Of a stretch of DNA of 64,000 nt, positions 1-8,513 are shown piece by piece. The stretch comes from Nostoc piscinale CENA21. GTDB taxonomy: Bacteria > Cyanobacteriota > Cyanobacteriia > Cyanobacteriales > Nostocaceae. The DNA is taken from contig NZ_CP012036.1 of assembly GCF_001298445.1 (NCBI RefSeq), positions 5,239,690 through 5,303,689 on the forward strand, given 5' to 3'. A program made the position numbers and the translations under genes. The notes below the pieces were generated by a model, which was given only the letters and a program-made list of their open reading frames with translations, made no database searches and was not told the origin of the DNA. How positions within the stretch are numbered: the stretch's first letter is position 1; every line of letters begins with the position of its first letter.

Positions 1-495
1 ACATCGCTGATATCCTCAAGGATAAATCCGTTAACAGTGATGTTCGTTACGATGCAGCAGTGGGATTGGGAAATCTGGGCGATGCTGCCAAACCCTACGT
101 CAAAGATATCGCTGACATCCTCAAGGATAAATCCGTTGACTCATGGGTTCGTAGAGGTGCAGCATTGGGATTGGGAAATCTGGGCGATGCTGCCAAACCC
201 TATATCAAAGATATCGCTGACATCCTCAAGGATAAATCCGTTAACAGTAATGTTCGTTCCGGTGCAGCAGAGGCATTGGGAAATCTGGGCGATGCTGCCA
301 AACCCTACGTCAAAGATATCCTCGACTTCCTTAAGGATCAATCCGTTGACAGTTTTTTTCGTTACGGTGCAGCATTGGCATTGGGAAATCTGGGCGATGC
401 TGCCAAACCCTACGTCAAAGACATCCTCGACTTCCTCAAGGATCAATCCGTTAACAGTTATGTTCGTTACGATGTAGCAGTGGGATTGGGAAAGA
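1..495 (+). repeat. 105-bp coding tandem repeats (HEAT units)
   Basis: At least four full and two partial in-frame copies of a 105-bp unit are almost identical in DNA as well as protein. They encode the HEAT array of the NACHT protein. The near-identity suggests recent expansion or gene conversion. The array continues past the left edge. Confidence 0.9.
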
Positions 496-2303
496 TAGAA
501 CAACTCAACCTGAATAATATTGTTGTAATTCTGGATAGCGTCTATTACGCAGGTCAATCGGAATTTGAAAAGTGGCGGTTTTTAACTTATTTCCTAAGTG
601 GTGGTACAGATGAAGTCAAAACCTTGCTCACATGGCTGGGGTTTCCTAAAAAAATTCCTGCGTCATTAAGCTACGAGCAAGGGGTAAAAACTCTCACAAT
701 TTTCGCCCAAGCTTGGGAACCCAGCCAAGATTTAACAAGATTACGAGAAGACTTAGCCAAGCAAATCGCCGCAGTCGCCAGAAAAGTCTCTTGGCAACCG
801 CAAGATATTGGAATTTTAGAAACGCACTACCACAACCTCAAAAACGCCAACTATAGCGAAGCTGACTCACTGCAATCAGTCATAGTTAACCTCAAAGGTT
901 GGCAGTGGTTTTTCAACGCCAGAATCACCATCCTCACTCACGCCGCCTTTTGGCTTGCCCTCATCTTCGCCTACCCCAAATTCCCCCAAGTCCAAGCCAT
1001 CTTCTTCTGGAACCCTTGGGTACGCCGCATCTTAGGCGTGGGCTACGTCGGCTTTCTCCTCACCTGGGTTCCCTTTTTCCGCCGCAAATTATTTGAACCC
1101 TTCAAGCCTTCCCTCCTCGCCGATGCTGGGTTAGATAATTTTCATGACCAATCATACTTCCCCCAGTCGCAAGTCAAGGTTCCTTCAGGCGACATCTTCC
1201 CAGTTACCGCCGCCCTCCCCAAAATTCACGGACAAGTTATCTTACAAGGTGATTCCGGCTTGGGCAAGTCGATGTTTCTCCGCCATCTGCTGACAAACTC
1301 CCAGCGCATTGTTGTTTATCTCCCCGCCCAAAAATGCCATAAGGGTGTAATTGAAGCCATTCAAGACAAGCTACACGGCCAAGCCCAAGATGCGGACTTC
1401 CTGAAAAACCTGATTTACAGTGGTGCAATTGACATCTGCATTGATGGACTCAACGAAGTCACCGCCGAAACACGCGCCAAAATCTGCCAGTTTGTGGAAA
1501 GCTACTTCCGGGGCAACATTATTATGACTACTCAGCCCCTAGAGTGGACACCACCCTCCACCGCCAAAACCTATTACTTGCAACCCCTGGAACAAAGCCA
1601 AATTCAAGAGTTTCTCCTTTCCCGTCAGCCGCGACTGCCCAAAGATGCCACAGTCCAAGGTCAAGATTATGAGATAGCCTGCATCGATTACTTAAAAGAA
1701 GTCCTCACCACCCAGCAACCCCAAGAAGAATTAAACGCCGCCCGCCGCATTCTCTCCAACCCAATGGATTTAACTGTAGTGGCGTTGATGTTATCCCAAG
1801 GCAAACATCCCAACTTATTCCGCCTGCAAGAACAGCAATATAATTTGATGGCAGCAGAATACCTCAAAGAATGGAATCAAGAATTTCCTTTGAAGAAATT
1901 CGCCGCCGCCGTCTATGAAATGCGAATGCAAGACAAACAAGCCTTACCCGCTGATGAATTTTTCCAAGTTGTGAAATCTTTAGAAGACGAGAAATACAAA
2001 ATGGTCGTCAGCCGTCAATGGCAAGATGAAAAAGGGGAAGCCAAGCAAGAATGGTATTTCCGCCACGATAAAATCATGGACTTTTTCTTAGTGCAGAACT
2101 TCCTGGGCAACAGCGATGAAGCGGAAGTACTGTTAGTTGATAGAATGGGCGACCCCCGTTTTCGTGGCGTGTATTTCTTGTTAGCCACCTTGTTACCGTT
2201 AGATGCAGCCAAGGAACTGCGGGAGAAGTTGATTCAATACGCGGCGGATACTAAAGACAATACGGTGAGTAATACCTTTGTGCAGTTGTTACGGACTAGG
2301 TAA
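1..2303 (+). CDS. HEAT-repeat / transmembrane / NACHT-like P-loop ATPase (5' end outside window)
   Basis: The reading frame is open to the left edge, so the N-terminus is missing; the GTG at 60 is only an internal codon. The visible part starts with 35-residue HEAT-like repeats (motif LGNLGDAAKPY), encoded by 105-bp units with the GATGCTGCCA core at 81, 186, 291 and 396. Two hydrophobic segments follow (about 900-1080), then a P-loop GDSGLGKS (1248-1271) and an acidic Walker B of NACHT type, IDGLNEV (about 1440-1460). The C-terminal part is helical and soluble. Known for the family: NACHT/STAND ATPases are signal-sensing switches, some of them antiphage proteins. A membrane-anchored sensor role is inference. 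No effector domain is visible, and it could lie upstream of the edge. No partner gene follows on the same strand. Confidence 0.85.
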   Translation, partial: IADILKDKSVNSDVRYDAAVGLGNLGDAAKPYVKDIADILKDKSVDSWVRRGAALGLGNLGDAAKPYIKDIADILKDKSVNSNVRSGAAEALGNLGDAAKPYVKDILDFLKDQSVDSFFRYGAALALGNLGDAAKPYVKDILDFLKDQSVNSYVRYDVAVGLGKIEQLNLNNIVVILDSVYYAGQSEFEKWRFLTYFLSGGTDEVKTLLTWLGFPKKIPASLSYEQGVKTLTIFAQAWEPSQDLTRLREDLAKQIAAVARKVSWQPQDIGILETHYHNLKNANYSEADSLQSVIVNLKGWQWFFNARITILTHAAFWLALIFAYPKFPQVQAIFFWNPWVRRILGVGYVGFLLTWVPFFRRKLFEPFKPSLLADAGLDNFHDQSYFPQSQVKVPSGDIFPVTAALPKIHGQVILQGDSGLGKSMFLRHLLTNSQRIVVYLPAQKCHKGVIEAIQDKLHGQAQDADFLKNLIYSGAIDICIDGLNEVTAETRAKICQFVESYFRGNIIMTTQPLEWTPPSTAKTYYLQPLEQSQIQEFLLSRQPRLPKDATVQGQDYEIACIDYLKEVLTTQQPQEELNAARRILSNPMDLTVVALMLSQGKHPNLFRLQEQQYNLMAAEYLKEWNQEFPLKKFAAAVYEMRMQDKQALPADEFFQVVKSLEDEKYKMVVSRQWQDEKGEAKQEWYFRHDKIMDFFLVQNFLGNSDEAEVLLVDRMGDPRFRGVYFLLATLLPLDAAKELREKLIQYAADTKDNTVSNTFVQLLRTR

Positions 2304-2658
2304 ACATATAAGCTATTCAGCACCTAATTTGCAGTGTAGACCGCAGGCTACCGTGTACACACAAGTTATCTGATCCCCCTAAATCCACGCCACTTGCTTC
2401 AACGGGGGGAACCCCCGCAACGCAGTGGCTCCCCTTCAGAAGGGGGACTTGAAGAAAATTCCCCCCTTAAAAAGGGGAGTTATACCATTTCACGAAAAAT
2501 TTGATACAGATGTAAACCCTAAAAGCTTTGCTGTATCTAAGTTTTTTAATTGCGAATTGCGAATTGCGTTAGCGCAGCGGTAGCGAGTCCGCGAGCGTCA
2601 TTGTGAATTGGTATTAGGGGAAGCTGGGAGGGAGAGGTCTGTCAAATTCACGTTATAT
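2304..2658. other. Intergenic region with dispersed short repeats
   Basis: No gene is seen between the convergent ATPase and glycosidase genes. The stretch holds C-run/G-run hairpin repeats of the type GATCCCCCTAAATC ... AAGGGGGAC (about 2370-2482). It also holds a heptamer repeat with GCGAATT units (about 2548-2568) followed by GCG-rich sequence to about 2600. Such elements are common between cyanobacterial genes. Confidence 0.6.
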
Positions 2659-4116
2659 TTAAGCCAAAATGCAACCTTGGCGGGGAGAAACTGTGAGACA
2701 AAGTTGTTTTGTTTCTCCTGTGTTATTCCACTCAAATTCTGCATAGCCAAATAGCAGCTTGCTGGGTTGAGTTTGCAAACTAGCAATATCTATGCTGGCT
2801 TTGACTGATGCTGTACCAGTGTTCACTGCAATGATTAATTCTTCTGTGTCTAATGTGCGGGCAAAAATGTATAGTGTTCCTTGGGCGTAGAGAACTTGAT
2901 AGTCGCCTGTACGCAAAGCTGGGTAAGTATGGCGAATTTCTATTAATTGGCGATGAGTTTGCAGAATTTCTTGATCCCAATTCGCTTCTAAAGGAAAGCC
3001 GCGTCGAGAGTCGGGATCGATCGCACCCGGTAAACCCACTTCATCACCATAATATATACTGGGCGCACCAGGAAAGGTGAGTAACAGTAAAGTTGATAAC
3101 TCTATACTGGCTTTATCGCCACCAGCAATGCTCATTAAACGTGCGGTATCGTGACTAGCAAGTAAGTTGAGTTGCGTTAGCTGAATTTCCCAAGGATATA
3201 GTTGCAATAGTTCTTGGATTTTAGTGGCGTATTCCGCCGCAAATAAAGGTGGATAAGGTTGATAATCGCGGCTTTGGACTTGTTCTAAGACTACGCGATC
3301 GCCTGCGGTAAAAGCAATTGTCGGCCCAGCAAATAAATAATTCATCACGCCGTCAAATTGCGTTCCATCTAACCACTGACTGGAGTCTCCCCACACTTCC
3401 CCCACAATATAAGCTTCGGGGTTAATGGCTTTGACTCGCTCTCGAAATTCTTGCCAAAAACCAGGAGTTTTAATTTCAAACGGCACATCCAACCGCCAGC
3501 CATCAATGCCAAATTTAATCCAATATTCGGCAATCTCCATAATATATTCCCTAACTTCTGGGTTGTCATGGTTAAACACTGGCAAAGCCCGATTATCTGC
3601 CCAACCCTCATAATTAGCCGGAAACTCACCATTATAAGGAGACAGTGGCCAGCCGTGAACTTTAAACCAATTTACCCAAGGCGAATAAGGGCCATTTTCT
3701 AAAACATCGTGAAAAAAGAAAAACCCACGACTGGAATGATTAAACACCCCATCCAAAACCACTTTTATATTCCGTTGATGGGCAGCCTCTAGCAATTCTT
3801 TAAAGGCTTCATTTCCTCCCAACAAAGGATCAACTTGATAATAATCATGGGTGTGGTAACGGTGATTACTCGCAGATTGAAAAATCGGCGTGAAATAAAT
3901 CGCGTTAATTCCTAAACCTTGGATATAGTCTAATTCCTCCATAATGCCCCACAAATCACCGCCTTTATAACCTTGGAGTGTCGGCATTGCTTCCCAGTCT
4001 TCCCAACGGGCTTCGTGTAACAATCGTTTACGCGGCTGTTTGCTTCTGGCAAAGCGGTCTGGAAAAATTTGGTAGAAGACAGCGTGCTTAACCCAGTCTG
4101 GTGTTTGAATCTGCAT
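2659..4116 (-). CDS. GH13 alpha-amylase family glycosidase (neopullulanase/cyclomaltodextrinase-like)
   Basis: This 485-residue protein hydrolyses or rearranges alpha-1,4/1,6 glucans and is probably cytoplasmic, since no signal peptide is seen. The (beta/alpha)8 barrel has all the conserved GH13 regions: VVLDGVFNHS (119-128), GWRLDV with nucleophile D210, VGEVWG with acid/base E240, and ASHDTAR with D323. The C-terminal 80 residues form the usual beta domain. There is no N-terminal starch-binding or CBM34 domain, so it is a short form of the neopullulanase/maltogenic-amylase group. It stands alone, divergent from the antiporter gene. The exact substrate cannot be told from sequence. Confidence 0.92.
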   Translation of the reverse strand: MQIQTPDWVKHAVFYQIFPDRFARSKQPRKRLLHEARWEDWEAMPTLQGYKGGDLWGIMEELDYIQGLGINAIYFTPIFQSASNHRYHTHDYYQVDPLLGGNEAFKELLEAAHQRNIKVVLDGVFNHSSRGFFFFHDVLENGPYSPWVNWFKVHGWPLSPYNGEFPANYEGWADNRALPVFNHDNPEVREYIMEIAEYWIKFGIDGWRLDVPFEIKTPGFWQEFRERVKAINPEAYIVGEVWGDSSQWLDGTQFDGVMNYLFAGPTIAFTAGDRVVLEQVQSRDYQPYPPLFAAEYATKIQELLQLYPWEIQLTQLNLLASHDTARLMSIAGGDKASIELSTLLLLTFPGAPSIYYGDEVGLPGAIDPDSRRGFPLEANWDQEILQTHRQLIEIRHTYPALRTGDYQVLYAQGTLYIFARTLDTEELIIAVNTGTASVKASIDIASLQTQPSKLLFGYAEFEWNNTGETKQLCLTVSPRQGCILA

Positions 4117-4346
4117 AAGTAATTATTTCTACTTTCAGGAGAGATTGTGACAAATATTTCTCCATTTATGACTCTCACCTATGATGGAAAAATACCAAAG
4201 ATTTTAATTGTTAATTTTAGATTTGAAATTTTTTTTAGATTGCTGTAGATCAGATGATTCAATTTAATATCTAAAGTTAGTTGACAGTGGTATTATCTTT
4301 TTGCAACTTTTCTCTATGACATTTAAATAAATTTTTCGTATTCACA

Positions 4347-5900
4347 GTGAATGTTACTGAATTAGTTAAAATTTCCATTATTCTCTTACTAGTTGCCACT
4401 GGTGTAGCTTTAGTATCCCGTCGATTGCGCGTTCCTTATGTCACGGGTTTGGTGCTGGCGGGTTTGCCGATAACTGAATTATTATCCTACCGCATTGGTT
4501 TAGACCCTGCTTTGGTTTTGAATTTGTTTTTGCCAATTCTGATTTTTGAAGCGGGGATCAATACAGATGTTAGTCGTTTACGCAGCACTTTTAAACCAAT
4601 TGCCCTGTTAGCTTTACCTGGGGCTGTCATTTCTAGTGGAATTATTGCTGTAGTGTTAAAACTAGGGCTGGGATTAGCTTGGATACCAGCTTTACTTGTC
4701 GGTGTGATTTTGGCAAACACAGACACCGTTTCGATGATTGCGGTGTTTAAGGAAATACCCGTACCTTCTCGACTGTCTACAATTGTTGAAGGCGAAACTT
4801 TATTCAACGATGCGGCGGCGTTAGTTTCATTCAACCTGATTTCGCAAGTATATTCCACAGGCTCAATCACGTTATTAGAAGGAATCCAACAACTGCTATT
4901 TATTTCTTTAGGTGGTTGCGTTGTTGGTTTAGTATTAGGCTATTTGAGCATACCTGTATTCGCTCGTTTAGATGATCCTCTGAGTAGTCTGTTACTAACG
5001 GTTGCAATTGCATTAGGTACTTTTCAAGTCGGGCAGTTTCTCGGCGTGTCAGGTGCAGTGGCGGTGGTTGTCGCTGGCTTAATTTTCGGGAATCTGGGAC
5101 TTTCGCGCAATACTTCGGCTTCCAGTCGCATCACTTTATTGAGTTTCTGGGAATATGCCAGTTTTACGGTGAATACGTTTATTTTTCTGTTGATTGGTTT
5201 AGAAATCAACTTAGCCACATTTTGGAAAACCTTACCTGCCGTTTTACTGGCTGTTTTAGCTTATCAAGCTGGGCGAATATTAACAGTGTATCCACTACTG
5301 GCAACGGTTCGTTGGTTTGACCGCCCGATTCCTCTGCGTTGGCAACATTTACTTTTTTTAGGCAACATCAAAGGCTCACTCTCAATGGCTTTGGCTTTGA
5401 GTTTACCTATTGGTTTACCGGGTAGAGATGTTTTAATAGCTTTAGTTTTTGGCAGTGTGCTGGTGTCGTTAGTCGGACAAGGTTTAAGCTTGCCTTGGCT
5501 AGTCAAACGCTTAAAATTATCGAAATTCTCTGCAACTCAGCAGCAAGTTGAAGAATTACAAGCCCAACTGATGACAGGGAAAGCCGCCCAGGATGAATTG
5601 GACAGTTTGTTGAAAACAGGGGTATTACCAAAATCAGTTTACGAGGAAATGCGATCGGCTTATCAAGTCAGAGTGGCTGGTGCGGAAAAATCTTTGAGAG
5701 ATTTGTACAATCGCCGTGTTGATAATTCAGATAGCAAAAATAATGATTTAAGCAAATTGGATGCAATTCGTCGTCGTTTATTATTAGCAGAAAAAGGCGT
5801 TCTGAGTGAAGCACTACGCAAGCGCATTCTTTCGGAAGAAATTGTGCAGGTGCGGATACAATCTATTGATGAACAATTGCTGCAACTTGATGATGATTAA
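4347..5900 (+). CDS. CPA1/NhaP-type Na+/H+ antiporter
   Basis: This 517-residue membrane protein exchanges Na+ (or K+) for H+ across the plasma membrane. About 12 hydrophobic segments fill residues 5-395, and the ion-binding Asn-Asp pair N154-D155 lies in the motif LFNDAAALV. A polar, coiled cytoplasmic tail of about 120 residues follows and resembles the regulatory tails of cyanobacterial NhaS-type antiporters. The start is GTG at 4347; no in-frame ATG lies nearby and the first membrane segment begins at residue 8. A TrkA-type NAD-binding gene and a DUF3124 gene lie downstream on the opposite strand, so a joint role in ion homeostasis is possible but not shown. Confidence 0.9.
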   Translation: MNVTELVKISIILLLVATGVALVSRRLRVPYVTGLVLAGLPITELLSYRIGLDPALVLNLFLPILIFEAGINTDVSRLRSTFKPIALLALPGAVISSGIIAVVLKLGLGLAWIPALLVGVILANTDTVSMIAVFKEIPVPSRLSTIVEGETLFNDAAALVSFNLISQVYSTGSITLLEGIQQLLFISLGGCVVGLVLGYLSIPVFARLDDPLSSLLLTVAIALGTFQVGQFLGVSGAVAVVVAGLIFGNLGLSRNTSASSRITLLSFWEYASFTVNTFIFLLIGLEINLATFWKTLPAVLLAVLAYQAGRILTVYPLLATVRWFDRPIPLRWQHLLFLGNIKGSLSMALALSLPIGLPGRDVLIALVFGSVLVSLVGQGLSLPWLVKRLKLSKFSATQQQVEELQAQLMTGKAAQDELDSLLKTGVLPKSVYEEMRSAYQVRVAGAEKSLRDLYNRRVDNSDSKNNDLSKLDAIRRRLLLAEKGVLSEALRKRILSEEIVQVRIQSIDEQLLQLDDD

Positions 5901-5978
5901 ATAGGGTAGGAGGCAGGGGGCAGGGAAAAAATGTTTACTCAGAGGATGTTTTAAAAGTCTTATTGTTGGTAGCCAAAC

Positions 5979-6022
5979 ATTTTAGATCCCCCCAACCCCC
6001 TGAAAAAGGGATTTAGGGGGAT
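5979..6022. repeat. Dispersed inverted repeat (GATCCCCCC ... GGGGGATC)
   Basis: Imperfect palindrome with C-rich and G-rich arms in the gap between the antiporter and the DUF3124 gene. It is the same type as the repeat at about 2370-2482. It could act as a bidirectional terminator, but it lacks a clear T-tract. Confidence 0.6.
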
Positions 6023-6084
6023 CTGTAAGTGCCGATAAACACAACAAACCACTTTTACAACAACCTCTCAGCACTCAGCACTCA

Positions 6085-6625
6085 TCACTTTTTATTTTTG
6101 ATAACTTTCCCAGGACTAATAAAGGAAATACCTTGCTGAAAGTCTGTACCAATCATCACTGCTTCAACTATCGGCTCAGATGTTTTTTTTTGATGATACC
6201 CACTCGACAATAAAATTTGCCCCGACACCGCCTCGGCTATCATTGCGATTCACAAAAAATTCTGTAGAAGCCAGGGCATTTAGTTGAATTGGTTTTTCTA
6301 AATATTGCTCGATTAATTTGCCAGTGGAATCATAATAGCGCACAGAAGTAATAATTATAGGATTATCCAAATCTGTATTCCGAATACTGAGTGTAGCTGC
6401 TAAATTAAAAATTTCTTGGCGATTGTGATGATAAATTTCGGAATAGATGGGAACATAAATAGTTTGACCCATTGCTATTTTAAAATTCGGTTCTAAATTC
6501 ACTATTTTGTATGTTTGATTAGTTGGGTTTGGTTTAGGTTGTGAATTTAGGGAATTTTCGGATGCTTGACAAGCAGATAGGAAAATCACTGCGATCGCTA
6601 AAATAATCTGTAAATAAAATTTCAT
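6085..6625 (-). CDS. DUF3124 lipoprotein, frameshifted in an A9 run
   Basis: A lipoprotein signal (LIL...FLSAC lipobox, C about residue 19) is followed by a DUF3124-like domain: a Tyr-rich core, ITSVRYYDSTGKL and FFVNRNDSRGGVGANFIVEW. The annotated frame stops at 6176 just after a run of nine A (plus-strand T 6183-6191). Reading eight A instead continues with SEPIVEAVMIGTD and ISFISPGKVI to a stop at 6085, which is the expected family C-terminus and gives 179 residues. The ATG at 6625 is preferred over the one at 6640 because it begins the signal peptide and clears the upstream stop. It lies 5 nt behind the TrkA-type gene and is probably co-transcribed with it. The function is unknown. Confidence 0.8.
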
Positions 6626-6630
6626 GAAAA

Positions 6631-7308
6631 TTACTGGCAACCTTCGATAAAATCGATGACTTGATGTAAAGAACCTGGCTTAGTTACAATCAACACAGTC
6701 GAACCTGCTTCAAGGACTGTACTACCATTCGGAATCATCAAATCTTCGTGGGGATGAGGTTGATAGCCAATAATCAAAGAGCCAGTCGGAAATCGAGCAT
6801 CTTGAGCAATTTCAGCCACGCTGCGATTCACTACATAGCAATTATTGGGAATCGCCAGTTTTAACACTTCAATCTGTCCCTGCTCAAAGTGCATCATTGA
6901 TTCTACTTGGGGATATTCAATGGCATTTACCATTGTGGAAACTGATAGTTCAACGGTGCTGATAACATGATTCGCTCCTGCTAAACGTAGCGGTTCTGCA
7001 AAATCACCATGACGTAGCCGACTCAAAATATGCGGTACACCATAATGTTTCGCTAAAGTCACCATCGCCAAGTTCAAAGCATCACTTCTCAAGACTGCTA
7101 CTAAGGCATCTGCTTTGCGAATTCCTGCTTCTAACAACACTTCTGTACTGACAGCACTACCTTCAAACGCCATTGCCCCTACTTGTTCACGGGCATAACG
7201 GCAAGCATTCGGGTCAATATCAATGACAGCAACCGTATGTCCTAGTTCTACTAATTTTTGAGCCAAAGAAAGCCCTACTAATCCTGCTCCACCCACTAGC
7301 ACGTACAT
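6631..7308 (-). CDS. TrkA-type NAD-binding (RCK) protein
   Basis: A 225-residue soluble protein with an N-terminal Rossmann fold (GGAGLVG, residues 6-12; acidic strand end VIDIDP near 30) and a C-terminal RCK_C-like domain (about 140-222, with PNGSTVLEAGSTVLIV). Known for the family: RCK proteins gate K+ channels and Trk/Ktr transporters in response to NAD(H) or nucleotides. No channel or transporter subunit is adjacent on the strand. The DUF3124 lipoprotein gene follows within a few bases and the CPA1 antiporter is close by. Direct control of the antiporter is speculation. Confidence 0.88.
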   Translation of the reverse strand: MYVLVGGAGLVGLSLAQKLVELGHTVAVIDIDPNACRYAREQVGAMAFEGSAVSTEVLLEAGIRKADALVAVLRSDALNLAMVTLAKHYGVPHILSRLRHGDFAEPLRLAGANHVISTVELSVSTMVNAIEYPQVESMMHFEQGQIEVLKLAIPNNCYVVNRSVAEIAQDARFPTGSLIIGYQPHPHEDLMIPNGSTVLEAGSTVLIVTKPGSLHQVIDFIEGCQ

Positions 7309-7422
7309 GGCTACTCCTGATACTCAAAAACTCTCTACTTTACAGATTAACAAGAAAGTACTGAGTGCTGAGTAAACATGCTAGTTACTCTTTCATACTT
7401 GGCTCGCGCTACTTAAACTTTT

Positions 7423-7947
7423 TCAATTCTCTGGCACATCAACCACACGCCACTCCTGAATACCCCAACGTTGCAGAATTGGTGCAGCATGACGAATATC
7501 TGCTTCTGTGCTTTCTATTGTGACCAAATAATTGCCTTGGTATACTTGCTCATGATAAAGTTGCGCTGCTTCTTCCGGCAAAAACCAACCCCGGAGCGCA
7601 CCAATAATTCCACCTGCGGCTGCACTAGCACCACTGCCTAAAAGTGTTGCTAAAGCAGACTCGACAGCTAAAGCTGGGCCAAACCCAGGAATGAGTAAAA
7701 TCCCAAAACCTGCAACCAATGTCAATAAACCTGCTGTTCTGGCACTTGCTAATGCACCTATAGTTGCACCTTCAGATTGAGTCAGATGATTTTGCGGTGT
7801 ATGATGATCCTCCAGTTCAGGCTTGCGAGTAATGACAGAAATTTTATTCATCGAAAAGCCAGTATTTCTTAACTCGTCGATCGCTTGTAGTAGAATTTGG
7901 CGATCGCTAAATATACCAATAGCATGTTGCCGTTTACCTGAAGCCAT
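7423..7947 (-). CDS. General stress protein 17M-like membrane-associated protein
   Basis: 174 residues from the chosen start. The N-terminal part (HAIGIFSDRQILLQAIDELRNTGF) resembles the general stress 17M fold. A Gly/Ala-rich hydrophobic middle (about 75-130) probably inserts in or packs against the membrane. The C-terminal YLVTIE...AAPILQRWGI segment is seen in related cyanobacterial stress proteins. The frame is open to 8031, but the ATG at 7947 is preferred because GGGGAGG lies 5 to 6 nt upstream. The precise function is unknown. Confidence 0.75.
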   Translation of the reverse strand: MASGKRQHAIGIFSDRQILLQAIDELRNTGFSMNKISVITRKPELEDHHTPQNHLTQSEGATIGALASARTAGLLTLVAGFGILLIPGFGPALAVESALATLLGSGASAAAGGIIGALRGWFLPEEAAQLYHEQVYQGNYLVTIESTEADIRHAAPILQRWGIQEWRVVDVPEN

Positions 7948-8513
7948 TTTGCCTCCCCAAAATCTTGATGAATCTTCAAGGCTGTTATCTTTGGTGGGTT
8001 TGTTTTTAGTCTTACCAACAAATATGACCAAAAAATGACTATCTACAGGCGTGATTGATGGAAGTAAATTTTGACTTCAATTACTAAATTTATCCCAACT
8101 TATTAGCTTTAAGATTCTTGATATTTCTTGATAAATTTTACGATTTTTTGTAATTTAACCTAGACTCTAACAATCGACCGCAACAAAAGAAAATTCAATA
8201 AAAAGATTAAAATTATAAATTTTTCCGTAATCACGATATTAGGTGATGTATGAATGAAAAGAATTGCTGCAAAACAGCTAATTTAGATGCTGTTCACTGA
8301 TGAAACCAGATAATCATCTCTAGGATTTTTCTTAACATCAGAGTATTTCAGCAGTTACAACAACTCAAATCAGGAAACAAATAATTCATAAAAATCAGCG
8401 AGAAAGAAAAATTTTAGCCTTAAGATTTATGAGTTATTCACACATTCTCAAGCTATTTATTCACTAGTATATGGTGAATTTTATTACTGAATTGAATAGA
8501 GGTTGAAGCCAAA
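7948..8513. other. Divergent intergenic region, stress-protein gene / protease gene
   Basis: About 565 bases of AT-rich sequence hold no convincing ORF, RNA or strong hairpin. It must carry the promoters of the two divergent genes, but no confident -35/-10 pair was recognised. Confidence 0.5.

Noticed and set aside
1..495. Regularly spaced repeats resembling a CRISPR-like array
   Set aside because: The 105-bp units are contiguous, in frame and encode HEAT repeats; there are no unique spacers.
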